A DNA stretch of 64,000 bases, from contig JADJMZ010000001.1 of NCBI GenBank assembly GCA_016709315.1, positions 1-64,000 on the forward strand, written 5' to 3'. Both the position numbers and the translations under genes were made by a program. The DNA comes from Ignavibacteria bacterium (GTDB lineage Bacteria > Bacteroidota > Ignavibacteria > Tepidaquicellales > Tepidaquicellaceae). The notes beneath the pieces were generated by a model. It searched no databases and was not told where the DNA came from. It worked only from the letters and a program-made list of their open reading frames with translations. This document shows, one piece after another, positions 1-8,196 of this stretch (positions are counted from its first letter, which is position 1; each line of letters begins with the position of its first letter).

Positions 1-899
1 AACCCGGATACAATGAAGTATTTTCTCCATACTCTTCTCCAAATTCAAATACATGGACAACAAATCCTTCAAACCAGAATTCCGGAATTTTTATATGGTA
101 TTATAATTATACCGGCGACAGTCCGCCGAATTTAGCATATATGAAAATTTATAAAGCCGGTAGCGGAGGATTTTCAGAAGATTCAATTCTTCATTTAACC
201 CCTCCGTCCCGCCCAATGAACATTGTAGTTGACTATTATTTAGAAACTGAAGATATAATGAGACCGGTCATAACATGGAATCACAATATGGAACCTGACA
301 TGCTAAGCGACAGTCTTACAAAAAGATATAAAATCTGGAGAGCTACTGCATCAAGTATGGCTTCTGTTCCTGTGGATTACATTTTGCTTAAAACGTTAGA
401 TATAGATTCGGGAACTGCGCCGGTTTACATTGACACATCAATAATTGCACTTGGCAGCTATTTTCACGGCACGGGAGGGCAGATGCAGTATCCTGTCAGA
501 TATACAGTTCAGGCGATTGATAAATATCAGGATTCATCCGTCAGGTCTGATTTCGGAAGCGCAATAGGACTTTTGTACTGCGGTGATGCCTGTGCTTTCG
601 GAGAAGATAATATATTACAAAATGAGCATTCTCCAAAGAAATATTCTCTGAATCAGAATTATCCTAATCCGTTCAATCCGTTGACAAAGATTAAATACGA
701 CCTCCCGAACGATAATTTTGTAACGATAAAGATTTATGATATACTCGGTAAAGAATTAATGAACTTAGTAAATGAATTCAAACAGGCAGGAAGCTATTCA
801 GTTACATTTGATGCGACGAATTATCCAAGCGGAGTTTATTATTATAAAATTACTTCGGATAATTTTGTTCAGGTGAGAAAAATGATTTTGATCAGGTGA
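1..899 (+). CDS. T9SS-sorted secreted protein, 5' end missing
   Basis: The reading frame is open from base 3 with no stop, so the gene starts before the window; the first in-window ATG at 141 is internal. The last ~80 residues are a T9SS type-A sorting domain: a Q-N-Y-P-N-P-F-N-P core, then Y-D-I-L-G-K-E, and a final V-R-K-M-I-L-I-R. The part before it looks like a fibronectin-like or propeller segment of an exported protein; no enzyme motif is visible. The sorting-domain DNA is almost identical to that of the gene at 1338. A terminator follows within 25 bases. Confidence 0.85.
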   Translation, partial: PGYNEVFSPYSSPNSNTWTTNPSNQNSGIFIWYYNYTGDSPPNLAYMKIYKAGSGGFSEDSILHLTPPSRPMNIVVDYYLETEDIMRPVITWNHNMEPDMLSDSLTKRYKIWRATASSMASVPVDYILLKTLDIDSGTAPVYIDTSIIALGSYFHGTGGQMQYPVRYTVQAIDKYQDSSVRSDFGSAIGLLYCGDACAFGEDNILQNEHSPKKYSLNQNYPNPFNPLTKIKYDLPNDNFVTIKIYDILGKELMNLVNEFKQAGSYSVTFDATNYPSGVYYYKITSDNFVQVRKMILIR

Positions 900-921
900 A
901 AATTATTATGTTAACATTGAC

Positions 922-957
922 AAAGCCGGATTTGAGATTATTCAGATCCGGCTTTTT
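922..957 (+). terminator. Rho-independent terminator
   Basis: A 10-bp perfect stem (AAAGCCGGAT / ATCCGGCTTT) with a 14-base loop is followed by a T run, 22 bases after the stop of the T9SS gene. A short ORF running through it (896-1093) is not credible. Confidence 0.85.
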
Positions 958-1337
958 ATATTGCAGTAAAGCCCTTTTAAATATTATACAACAAACACAG
1001 TCCCTACTCCGGCTTAATCATATTGCTCTTTTCTCAATATTATCTTCAATAAAAAACCCTACAAAAAAATTCATTCCTTTTTTTATTGATTAAAAGTCAA
1101 TCATGCTTCTCATAATGTATTTGCTTTGAGGATTTGCGGGACACTCAATATGTTTTAATCAGATCTTACAACAGAAGTTAACTTATGTACATAGAAAAGT
1201 AACTTACAATCGCATTCAATTATATTTACATTAATAAAAAAATCTTCCCAATAAGTAAAAAACATTCTCGCACCAAAGTACAGGTTTTAGTTTTTTACGA
1301 TCTTTTAAATATCCTCAATTATCTAAATAAAATTATT
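958..1337. other. Intergenic stretch, nothing recognised
   Basis: AT-rich spacer between two T9SS genes. No credible gene, RNA or repeat was seen; it presumably holds the promoter of the gene at 1338. Confidence 0.5.
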
Positions 1338-2597
1338 ATGAGAAAAATAATTTTTACTGCAATTATAATTTGCATGTCATTTCAAATCGCAGAAGCTCAA
1401 TGGATAAAACAATATCAAAATACCACAAGTGTCGGGCTACATGATGTAAAGTTTATTAATGAAACTACCGGCTGGGCTTGCGGAGATGGTATCATTCTAA
1501 AAACTACTAATGCAGGAACTGAATGGGTAGCTCAGCCTCATTTAGCAACCAACAAAGCGCTTTACAGTATATCGCCGGTTGATTCACTGATAGTTTATTG
1601 TGCCGGGTTTTTTGAAACAATTTTAAAAACTACAAACGGCGGAACAACATGGGATACGCTTAGAAATGGACCTTTTGGACAAGGCACAAGCTATGAAGGA
1701 ACATTTTTTTTAAACAAAGACACTGGATGGATTTGCGGTTCCTTAGGGGCTATATTAAAAACCACAAACGGTGGTGTGAGTTTTGAGTACAATCCAATTT
1801 TTTGGGGATATACAAAAGATATGTATTTTATAAATGCAGACACGGGTTTGATCTGTGGAGCATTTGGAGGAATGTTTAAAACTACAAACGGCGGATTGAA
1901 TTGGTCAAGAAAGACAATTCCCTACTGGAATGGTATCGGGGACTTTAGAAAACTTTCTGTAATAAATAATCAATACGTATTTGTAGGTGAAGATGGAAGG
2001 CGGGTATTCAAAAGCACAAATTTCGGAGACACATGGGACAGTATTGGATATATTGCAGGAGCTAATCAGCCTTACGTTTGCCGCTTTTCGAGTTTGAATA
2101 CAGGTTGGGTTGGAGGAACATTCGGAGAGCTTTATAAATCAACAGATGCGGGTGCTACCTGGAGAAGAGAAAACACAAACGGTGACATTCGATATATTGG
2201 AGCGATGTATTTTCTAAGCGATTCTGTCGGGTGGGTAGTGGGGGGTAATACAAAAATATTTTACACAACTACCGGAGGATTAACTTTTATCAAAAATGAA
2301 AACTCCGGTATTATTAATCATTATAAACTTCATCAGAATTATCCGAATCCGTTCAATCCCATGACAATGATTAAATATGACCTTCCAAATGACAATTTTG
2401 TAATGATTAAGATTTATGATATACTCGGTAAAGAATTATTGAACTTAGTAAATGAATTCAAACAGGCGGGAAGTTATACTGTTACATTTGATGCGACAAA
2501 TTATCCAAGTGGAGTTTATTATTATAAAATAAAAACAGGCTCGCATAGCGGAGCAGGTTCTTTCGTTCAGGTGAGGAAGATGATCCTTATTAAGTAA
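1338..2597 (+). CDS. T9SS-sorted beta-propeller (YCF48/BNR-like) secreted protein
   Basis: A 419-residue protein starting with a clear signal peptide (M-R-K-I-I-F-T-A-I-I-I-C-M-S-F, cut near A-E-A-Q). The body holds about six repeats of the type 'TGW-(A/I)CG...I-L-K-T-T-N-G-G-TTWD', typical of YCF48/BNR-like propellers. The last ~85 residues are a T9SS sorting domain ending V-R-K-M-I-L-I-K. Compared with the gene at position 1, this copy has a short insert (T-G-S-H-S-G-A-G-S) just before the final basic motif. Export to the cell surface is inferred; the ligand or substrate is unknown. Confidence 0.88.
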   Translation: MRKIIFTAIIICMSFQIAEAQWIKQYQNTTSVGLHDVKFINETTGWACGDGIILKTTNAGTEWVAQPHLATNKALYSISPVDSLIVYCAGFFETILKTTNGGTTWDTLRNGPFGQGTSYEGTFFLNKDTGWICGSLGAILKTTNGGVSFEYNPIFWGYTKDMYFINADTGLICGAFGGMFKTTNGGLNWSRKTIPYWNGIGDFRKLSVINNQYVFVGEDGRRVFKSTNFGDTWDSIGYIAGANQPYVCRFSSLNTGWVGGTFGELYKSTDAGATWRRENTNGDIRYIGAMYFLSDSVGWVVGGNTKIFYTTTGGLTFIKNENSGIINHYKLHQNYPNPFNPMTMIKYDLPNDNFVMIKIYDILGKELLNLVNEFKQAGSYTVTFDATNYPSGVYYYKIKTGSHSGAGSFVQVRKMILIK

Positions 2598-2635
2598 TTT
2601 TTAAGTAAATATACAATAATTATTATCCTTATAAG

Positions 2636-2666
2636 AAAGAAGCAATCAGAGATGATTGCTTCTTTT
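2636..2666 (+). terminator. Rho-independent terminator
   Basis: A 13-bp stem (AAAGAAGCAATCA / TGATTGCTTCTTT) with a GAGA tetraloop and trailing Ts, 38 bases after the T9SS gene stop. Confidence 0.85.
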
Positions 2667-2785
2667 GTTTAAAACCATAAATAATATACTTCTACAGAAT
2701 GTAAGCCCTGATAATTAATGCGTTATTTCAATTTAAGTTTACAAAGATAGCAGAGAAATTTAATTAACTTAAGTAGAATAGTTCA

Positions 2786-2845
2786 AAATTGAAAACAAAA
2801 GCTCGCCACTAATTTCACCAATTGACACGAATTTGAATTAGACAC
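2786..2845. repeat. Dispersed 'CGAATT' intergenic repeat, copy 1
   Basis: The segment containing CTCGCCACTAATTTCACC and AATTGACACGAATTT matches, in inverted orientation, part of the repeat at 43589-43725 and resembles 6031-6130. It belongs to a short palindromic intergenic family with no coding potential. Confidence 0.5.
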
Positions 2846-3246
2846 TCTCTCCCATTGACAGAGTCCGTCTCAAATCTAAGATTTTTCCACAAAGACTCCA
2901 AGACACTAAGGTTAAAAGTTTAAAAACAGAAATCTTTGTGACTTTGAGTCTCGTATGTTACAAAAAGTTTTTTGAAAATGTATTGTGAAATAGTTAAAAT
3001 ACGGTAGGAGATTTTATTAGGCTTAAGGAATGGGAGATATATTCGAGCCAAGACATCTTTTGTATGAAGAATGCCAGCACAAAGAGATCTTCCCATTCCC
3101 GATAGCTTCTTAGATTCTGAACAGTACTTAAGAATGCTGAATAAATTCATCAGCAATTCTGCATAAGACTACGAGAGAAGAATAAGAAGAAGCCTTAGCC
3201 TAAATATTACATTTTTCCGCTTTTAAAATTAAACAAAAAAACAATT

Positions 3247-4286
3247 ATGAAACTCATTAAAAAAGTAATAGGCGTTGATATTTCTAAAGATTCATTCACG
3301 GTTCGCTTTGGAACTTTAGATCAGGATCTTCAACAAAAGACCAGCAAGCCTTTTACATTCAAAAACAATCCTGCCGGATTTAATCAACTTTTAAAAACTA
3401 TTAGTAAAGTTCATTACTTTAACTGCGAGGATCTGTCTTCAAAAGACATCCCTGTCTGGTTTATAATGGAAGCAACCGGTGTTTACTATGAAAATCTTGC
3501 TTATTTTTTAACAGAAAATAAATTTTCAGTATCTGTTTTGCTGGCTAATAAAGTTAAAAACTTTTCTAAAACCCTGGAAAACAAATCCAAGACCGATGAT
3601 ATTGATGCAGCCATTCAAACCCAGTATGGGCTTGAAAAGACACTTAAAGCCTGGACACCTCCGTCAGGAATTTTCAGAGAACTTAAAGAGCTTACAAGAG
3701 AATACCGGTCAATCAAAGAATCAATTACAATAATAAAAAATCAAATGCATGCTAAGAGCTGTGCTTACAAATGCTAATAAAGAAACAGTTAAAAGATTAA
3801 ACCAGCATAAAAAAATTTCTGCAGCAACAATTAAAACAAATAAATGCTCAGATCACAGCTTTGCTTAAATCTGATAAAGAATTATATGAAAAAATTAAAA
3901 CTGTTTCATCAATAAAAGGTGTTGGAATTATGACTGTTACTAAAGTAGTTGCTGAAACAGCCGGTTTTGCTTTAATTAAAAAAAAAAACCAGATTACAAG
4001 TTATTCAGGTTACGATATTATTCATGATGAATCCGGAACTCATAAAGGTAAAACCAAAATATCAAAAAAGGTAATTCACAAATCAGAAGTGCTCTCTATA
4101 TGCCTGCACTTACTGCAATCAGATGCAACAAAGAATTAAAACAAGTTTATATCAGATTATGCAAAACAAAAATTAATAAAAAATTGCTATAATTGCTGTT
4201 GCCAGAAAATTACTTATTCTGATTTACTGTCTTTGGAAAAGAACGAAAAATATAATGATAATTATCGAAATCTAAAAGCTGCATAA
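3247..4286 (+). pseudogene. IS110-family transposase, multiply frameshifted
   Basis: The N-terminal part (176 residues) has the RuvC-like DEDD start 'VIGVDISKDSF', then 'EATGVYYE' and 'KTDDIDAA', all typical of IS110 transposases. The frame then breaks repeatedly: near 3752, near 3835, near 4075, near 4190 and near 4250. The other frames give recognisable continuation, including 'S-I-K-G-V-G-I-M-T' and the C-terminal 'S-G-Y-D...G-K-T-K-I-S' region, and a final stop at 4286. Several breaks sit in A-runs, so some could be sequencing errors, but five in one gene favours real decay. IS110 enzymes use a bridge RNA encoded in a non-coding end; none could be delineated. Confidence 0.85.
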
Positions 4287-4295
4287 ATTTATAGC

Positions 4296-4319
4296 AATCA
4301 ACATACGGGTATGTTGATT
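4296..4319. other. Perfect hairpin after IS110 remnant
   Basis: A 10-bp stem (AATCAACATA / TATGTTGATT) with a CGGG loop, 10 bases after the end of the decayed transposase. It is followed by GGGTTGTATTTT, so it could be a weak terminator or part of the element's right end. Confidence 0.5.
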
Positions 4320-4382
4320 AGGGTTGTATTTTAACACAGTACCTTTGTGGTAAAATTTATTTTTAAGTTTTGAGACAGACTC

Positions 4383-4462
4383 GACAGAGGGTGCAAGTCC
4401 CTTTACGGGAACAAATGCAAAAACCGAAAGGTATTATAAGTAGAGGAGGTACTCAGAAAACA
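4383..4462. ncRNA. Possible structured-RNA or intron-like fragment
   Basis: This GC-richer stretch contains GGGTGCAAGTCCC and CCCTTTACGGG, which can form two mutually exclusive or stacked short stems, then CCGAAAGG with a GAAA loop, and AGAGGAGGTACTC. GNRA-loop stems and a 'GTGCAAGTCC' string recall group II intron domain I or other structured RNAs. No intron reverse transcriptase is nearby and no known class is clearly matched. It lies between the IS110 remnant and the 21-bp tandem repeat. Confidence 0.25.
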
Positions 4463-4510
4463 TAAGAAAGAATTGTCAAAATTGAATTATGAAATAAAAT
4501 TATCACGGAA

Positions 4511-4790
4511 AAAGTGAGACAGCTCCGGGAAAAAGTGAGACAGCTCCGGGAAAAAGTGAGACAGCTCCGGGAAAAAGTGAGACAGCTCCGGGAAAAAGTG
4601 AGACAGCTCCGGGAAAAAGTGAGACAGCTCCGGGAAAAAGTGAGACAGCTCCGGGAAAAAGTGAGACAGCTCCAGGGAAAAATGAGACAGCTCCGGGAAA
4701 AGTGAGACAGCTCCGGGAAAAAGTGAGACAGCTCCGGAAAAAGTGAGACAGCTCCGGGAAAAAATGAGACAGCTCCGGGAAAAAGTGAGT
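4511..4790. repeat. 21-bp tandem repeat (about 13 copies)
   Basis: About thirteen copies of GTGAGACAGCTCCGGGAAAAA run head to tail. Most units are 21 bp; one or two are 20 bp and a few carry point changes (for example GTG to ATG, or CCGGG to CCAGGG). The array then fades into degenerate copies (TGAAAAAAGTGAAAAGGGTT...). Its GC content is well above the surroundings. In one frame each unit reads (V/M)-R-Q-L-R-E-K, a perfect heptad, but the 20-bp units break the frame and no ribosome-binding site precedes it, so it is treated as non-coding. Confidence 0.95.
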
Positions 4791-4999
4791 GACCTATTGA
4801 AAAAAGTGAAAAGGGTTCAGGAAAAACTGATTGAATAGCCGGATTGTATTAATCACTTAAATAAATTATAAAAGACAAAATAAAATTAATAACGATAATT
4901 AAATAAAATGATATAATAGAAGTAATCATAATTTAAAAATAAAATTAATAAAACTAAACGCTGTACAAAAAAACAGCAAAGAAAGGAATCAATAGAAAC

Positions 5000-5683
5000 A
5001 TGTTAAAACGTCAGCTAAATAAATTCGCAATGTTAAAAAACACTGTTGCATTTTTAAGCGAATACGAAGAAATAATATCCGTTATACCCGAACTTCAGAT
5101 TTATCATTCGGAACTCAGATCAAAATGCGACGAGATCGAATCGAAGGATACGGAAAGGATCGTTATCAGGCAGGGCAGGTTCTTAAACAAAATGACAGAA
5201 AGGAATGAAGCGATAAATAAAGCGCTTGGAATTAGCGGGGCTGTATTCGCTTATGCCAGGAAGATAAAAGATATTGAACTGGAAGGACGTTCATATATTT
5301 TAAGATCAGAGCTTAACAATATGAGAGATACGGAGCTTGCCTCAAAGCTAAAGTTTATAAAAGAACTTGCGGAGGAAAATATGCAGCCGCTGAATTCCTT
5401 TGGCGTTGATGCTCAGAAAATGAACTCGTATATAAGGAAGATCGCATTGTATGAAAAAGCGGTGGAAGATTCAGGGAGCAGTTTTGCGGTGAAGAAAGGA
5501 AACCTGAAAGTGATCAGGGAAATGTTCAAAGAGACAGACAGCATACTGACTGCGATAGATAAACTGACTGACAGTTTTCTGGAAGAGTATCCCGGATTCG
5601 TAAACAACTACAGAATATTAAGAAGGATAAAGAACTTCGGAGTAAGACACCGGAAAGTACCTTTGACTCAGACCATACAGTAA
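5000..5683 (+). CDS. Hypothetical all-helical protein downstream of tandem repeat
   Basis: A 227-residue protein with no signal peptide or membrane segment. Its sequence is rich in charged residues and long predicted helices (for example residues 5-60 and 150-200), with a basic C-terminus (R-R-I-K-N-F-G-V-R-H-R-K-V). The start ATG is preceded by GAAAGGAATC, one of the few purine-rich leaders in the window. I do not recognise the family. Its codon choice (AGG, GGA, CTG) looks somewhat different from neighbours, and together with the adjacent tandem repeat and IS remnant this suggests a mobile or accessory locus. A terminator follows, so the frame is probably expressed as a single gene. Confidence 0.7.
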   Translation: MLKRQLNKFAMLKNTVAFLSEYEEIISVIPELQIYHSELRSKCDEIESKDTERIVIRQGRFLNKMTERNEAINKALGISGAVFAYARKIKDIELEGRSYILRSELNNMRDTELASKLKFIKELAEENMQPLNSFGVDAQKMNSYIRKIALYEKAVEDSGSSFAVKKGNLKVIREMFKETDSILTAIDKLTDSFLEEYPGFVNNYRILRRIKNFGVRHRKVPLTQTIQ

Positions 5684-5730
5684 GATTCAACATATGTCAC
5701 ACAGAAATCGTCTTAACACATCTCAGAATC

Positions 5731-5760
5731 AAAGCCCCTCAGTAATAAGGGGGCTTTTTT
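5731..5760 (+). terminator. Rho-independent terminator
   Basis: AAAGCCCC and GGGGCTTT form an 8-bp stem followed by six Ts, 48 bases after the stop of the 227-residue gene. Confidence 0.8.
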
Positions 5761-5791
5761 GGAATTTTACTTATTATCCAGTCTTTCAGTC

Positions 5792-5857
5792 CTCGCTGAG
5801 TCTCCCGTCAGAAATGATTTTAAAGTTGATAAATATTATATGCGGGGACTCAGCGAG
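5792..5857. repeat. Imperfect inverted repeat
   Basis: CTCGCTGAGTCTCCCG and CGGGGACTCAGCGAG are nearly exact reverse complements about 35 bases apart. It is intergenic, not followed by a T run, and probably another short mobile palindrome. Confidence 0.6.
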
Positions 5858-5903
5858 CGGATGAGTTTTACGAAACTTTTATCATAATAGATTTTATGAT
5901 TCC

Positions 5904-5992
5904 CGCCGTTGTTGGTCTTCTAAAAAGTTTGCATATCCTGCTTCAAATTTCAGAACGCACTTTGTTGCAAACTTTTTAGTGACCAAAAACAC
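5904..5992. mobile_element. Solo REP-like palindrome of the RAYT family
   Basis: CGCCGTTGTTGGTC..AAAAAGTTTGC and GCAAACTTTTTAGTGACC form an imperfect palindrome of about 90 bp. It is the same element that bounds the RAYT transposase units at 43878-45507, but here it has no transposase. It is a non-autonomous copy, about 38 kb from the transposase genes. Confidence 0.75.
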
Positions 5993-6030
5993 GACTTTTC
6001 CAACTGATTAAATAAATTTACTATAGTTAA

Positions 6031-6130
6031 ACTCTTCAAAAATGAAACAATAACTCGCCGCTTATTACACTAATATGAAAAAAATATTGAAATATAATTA
6101 GTGTGAATTAGTGTAATTCGTGGCGGAAAA
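6031..6130. repeat. Dispersed 'CGAATT' intergenic repeat, copy 2
   Basis: CGCCGCTTATTACACTAAT is mirrored by ATTAGTGTAATTCGTGGCGG, forming a long imperfect hairpin. The right arm matches GCCACGAATTACACGAATT at 43591 in inverted orientation. The remaining spacer to 6377 contains no recognisable gene. Confidence 0.65.
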
Positions 6131-6377
6131 ATCTTTCCGTATACTTTCAGGACTTTCGTCCATACAATGTAATTACTTCCGCCGGAGTCCCGTAAAGCGC
6201 GGAGACACCGGTCATAAAAATTCTCTGATAATTGTATACAAAAATAATTGCATTTAATCTTTAAGCATTCATTAATACTTTAAAAAGAAAATATTAAGGG
6301 CAGAATTCACTCTGACAACTTTCTCATTCCGCTGAAAACTTCAAAACATTCTATGCATGTACAGCATAATCAAAATC

Positions 6378-7988
6378 ATGAAAAAAATAATAATCATATT
6401 CTTAATACTAACCGCTAAATTTCTCTCTGCGCAGGTTACGCAGGAGTGGGTGGCTACTTATCCCGGAACAGGTTCGGGTTATAACTTCCCGGAGAAAAGC
6501 GCTATAGATAAAGACGGTAATTTTATCGTAGCCGGAAACAGTGACAGCACACACGGCTATGACTATATTGTTTTGAAATACAATCCTTCGGGAAATCTTA
6601 TCTGGAAGCAAAGATATAACGGAACCGGAAACAGTTATGATTATCTGATCGGAATGGTTTTGGACGATTCTGGAAATGTATATGTAACAGGCGAAAGCGA
6701 TGATGGAGCGGCACTGGGAGGAATAAACTGGGTAACAATTAAATACAATACAAACGGTCAGATGAAATGGAAACGAAGTCTTAACTGGATTGGAAACAAA
6801 ACAGATGAACCATTCGGAATGAGCATTGATAAAGAAAGAAATATATATGTGATTGGGTTTGGAAGAGTCACAGGAACAGAAAGAGCATTAGTGACAATGA
6901 AATATAATTCAAATGGAGATTCCATTTGGGCAAAGTATATGTACTTCTCTCCAACCAGTCATAACTGGGGATATTCTGTTGTAACAGATGATTCTCTTAA
7001 TGTTTATTCTTCCGGTTATGGAGCTGTTCCTACTGGAAATGAAATTGTTACGATAAAATATGATAGAAAAGGAATTCAAAAATGGATTGAAAAATTTCCT
7101 ACTTATTATGGTGATTACTTAAGACCTACATTTTCTGCTTTTGATAAAGAAAACAATTTGATAGTAGTCGGATACAGTTATATTTCAAATAATTATGATT
7201 TCGTTACTTTAAAATATTCAACGGAAGGAAATTTATTATGGAGCAGGCTTTATAATGGAGGTAATATCGACAGAGCAAATTCACTTTTCTTAGACAACCA
7301 ATCAAATATTTTAATTGTTGGATTCACATTTAAAGATACTTATGGTGATTATTTGATATTAAAATATGCTCCAAACGGAGATACTTTATTAATAAAGAAT
7401 ATGAATGGAGAAGATCCTGGAAGTGATGACGAAGCATATTCTATCTTGTCAGACTTTTTTGGGAATATTTATATTACCGGGGCTTCTCAATCTACTTCAT
7501 TTCGTATGGATTATTTTACATTAAAACTTGATATGAACGGAAAAATTATTTGGTCAAAAAGATACAGGACGCCGCACGAAAATTTCGCATATTGTTTAAA
7601 TTTAGATAGCTCCGGCAGTATTTATGTTTCCGGTGAAGGAGAATTATCCTTAGGATATACAGGGATAGTTTCAGTTAAATATTCAACAATTACCGGAATA
7701 TTATCCGAAAGAATTAATGAATTTGGAAGTTATGAGTTAAACAATTATCCGAATCCGTTTAATCCGAGCACGATTATAAATTATAAATTGAAAACTTCTG
7801 CTAATGTTGAATTAAAAGTTGTTGACATAAGGGGAAATGAAATTAAAACATTTGTTAATAGAATTCAAGATGCTGGGCGTCATAGTATTGTCTTTGATGG
7901 AATAAATCTTCCAAGTGGTATTTATTTTTATTCACTATTTATTAATAAAAATTTAAAAGAAACAAAACGAATGCTTTTAATAAAATAA
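6378..7988 (+). CDS. T9SS-sorted SBBP-repeat beta-propeller protein
   Basis: Start placed at the ATG encoding M-K-K-I-I-I-I-F-L-I-L, which gives a clean signal peptide cut after F-L-S-A-Q; a possible ATG seven codons upstream would spoil it. The 536-residue product has about seven repeats of the form 'D..GN..V.G.S.....YD..(T/L)LKY...G...W', the SBBP-type propeller. It ends with a T9SS domain ('NNYPNPFNPST' and terminal K-R-M-L-L-I-K). No catalytic residues are evident, so binding or adhesion at the cell surface is the best inference. Confidence 0.88.
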   Translation: MKKIIIIFLILTAKFLSAQVTQEWVATYPGTGSGYNFPEKSAIDKDGNFIVAGNSDSTHGYDYIVLKYNPSGNLIWKQRYNGTGNSYDYLIGMVLDDSGNVYVTGESDDGAALGGINWVTIKYNTNGQMKWKRSLNWIGNKTDEPFGMSIDKERNIYVIGFGRVTGTERALVTMKYNSNGDSIWAKYMYFSPTSHNWGYSVVTDDSLNVYSSGYGAVPTGNEIVTIKYDRKGIQKWIEKFPTYYGDYLRPTFSAFDKENNLIVVGYSYISNNYDFVTLKYSTEGNLLWSRLYNGGNIDRANSLFLDNQSNILIVGFTFKDTYGDYLILKYAPNGDTLLIKNMNGEDPGSDDEAYSILSDFFGNIYITGASQSTSFRMDYFTLKLDMNGKIIWSKRYRTPHENFAYCLNLDSSGSIYVSGEGELSLGYTGIVSVKYSTITGILSERINEFGSYELNNYPNPFNPSTIINYKLKTSANVELKVVDIRGNEIKTFVNRIQDAGRHSIVFDGINLPSGIYFYSLFINKNLKETKRMLLIK

Positions 7989-8006
7989 TATTATGAGGAA
8001 TGATAA

Positions 8007-8057
8007 CTTAAAATACTCCAAATATTTTAAGTTGACCTGCCGTGACTAATCACGGCA
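8007..8057. other. Two hairpins after T9SS gene
   Basis: ACTTAAAATA...TATTTTAAGT (8007-8032) and TGCCGTGACTAATCACGGCA (8038-8057, 8-bp stem with a CTAA loop). The second lacks a clear T run. They may act together as a terminator or mRNA 3' stabiliser. Confidence 0.4.
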
Positions 8058-8196
8058 TGAAAATTTAATATAATATTTAGAATAAATAGAGGGAACAGAA
8101 CTCTTCAAAGACTTTTTTATTTACCATATAAATCAAAACTTATACAGTTTTTAAAATTCATTTTTGTTAATTTACTTTAACAAATTTTATATTAAA

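Larger units (their letters stand above)
2861..4382. mobile_element. Remnant IS110-like element between inverted repeat copies
   Basis: A decayed IS110-type transposase gene (3247-4286) lies between GAGTCCGTCTCAAA at 2861-2874 and its inverted match TTTGAGACAGACTC at 4369-4382 (one mismatch). The right-hand match extends inward (about 4335-4382) and resembles, inverted, the start of the 2861 copy. A related solo copy lies at 23308-23410 with no transposase. IS110 elements normally lack terminal inverted repeats, so these arms may instead be a host repeat into which the IS landed. The boundaries are therefore uncertain. Confidence 0.4.

Noticed and set aside
896..1093. 65-residue frame after the first T9SS gene
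   Set aside because: It runs through the terminator hairpin at 922-957 and has no ribosome-binding site or recognisable sequence.
2920..3156. Minus-strand 78-residue frame
   Set aside because: It overlaps a dispersed intergenic repeat, has no signature, and its composition matches non-coding spacer.
4383..4462. tRNA gene
   Set aside because: No acceptor stem, T-loop (GTTCGAATC) or anticodon arm can be drawn, so it is listed only as a possible structured fragment.
4511..4790. CRISPR array or coding repeat
   Set aside because: Units abut with no spacers, so not CRISPR. The heptad-coding frame is broken by 20-bp units and has no ribosome-binding site or credible start, so it is not called as a gene.
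5413..5607. Minus-strand frame inside the 227-residue gene
   Set aside because: A shadow of the plus-strand helical protein; hydrophobic text arises from the reverse complement of charged codons.
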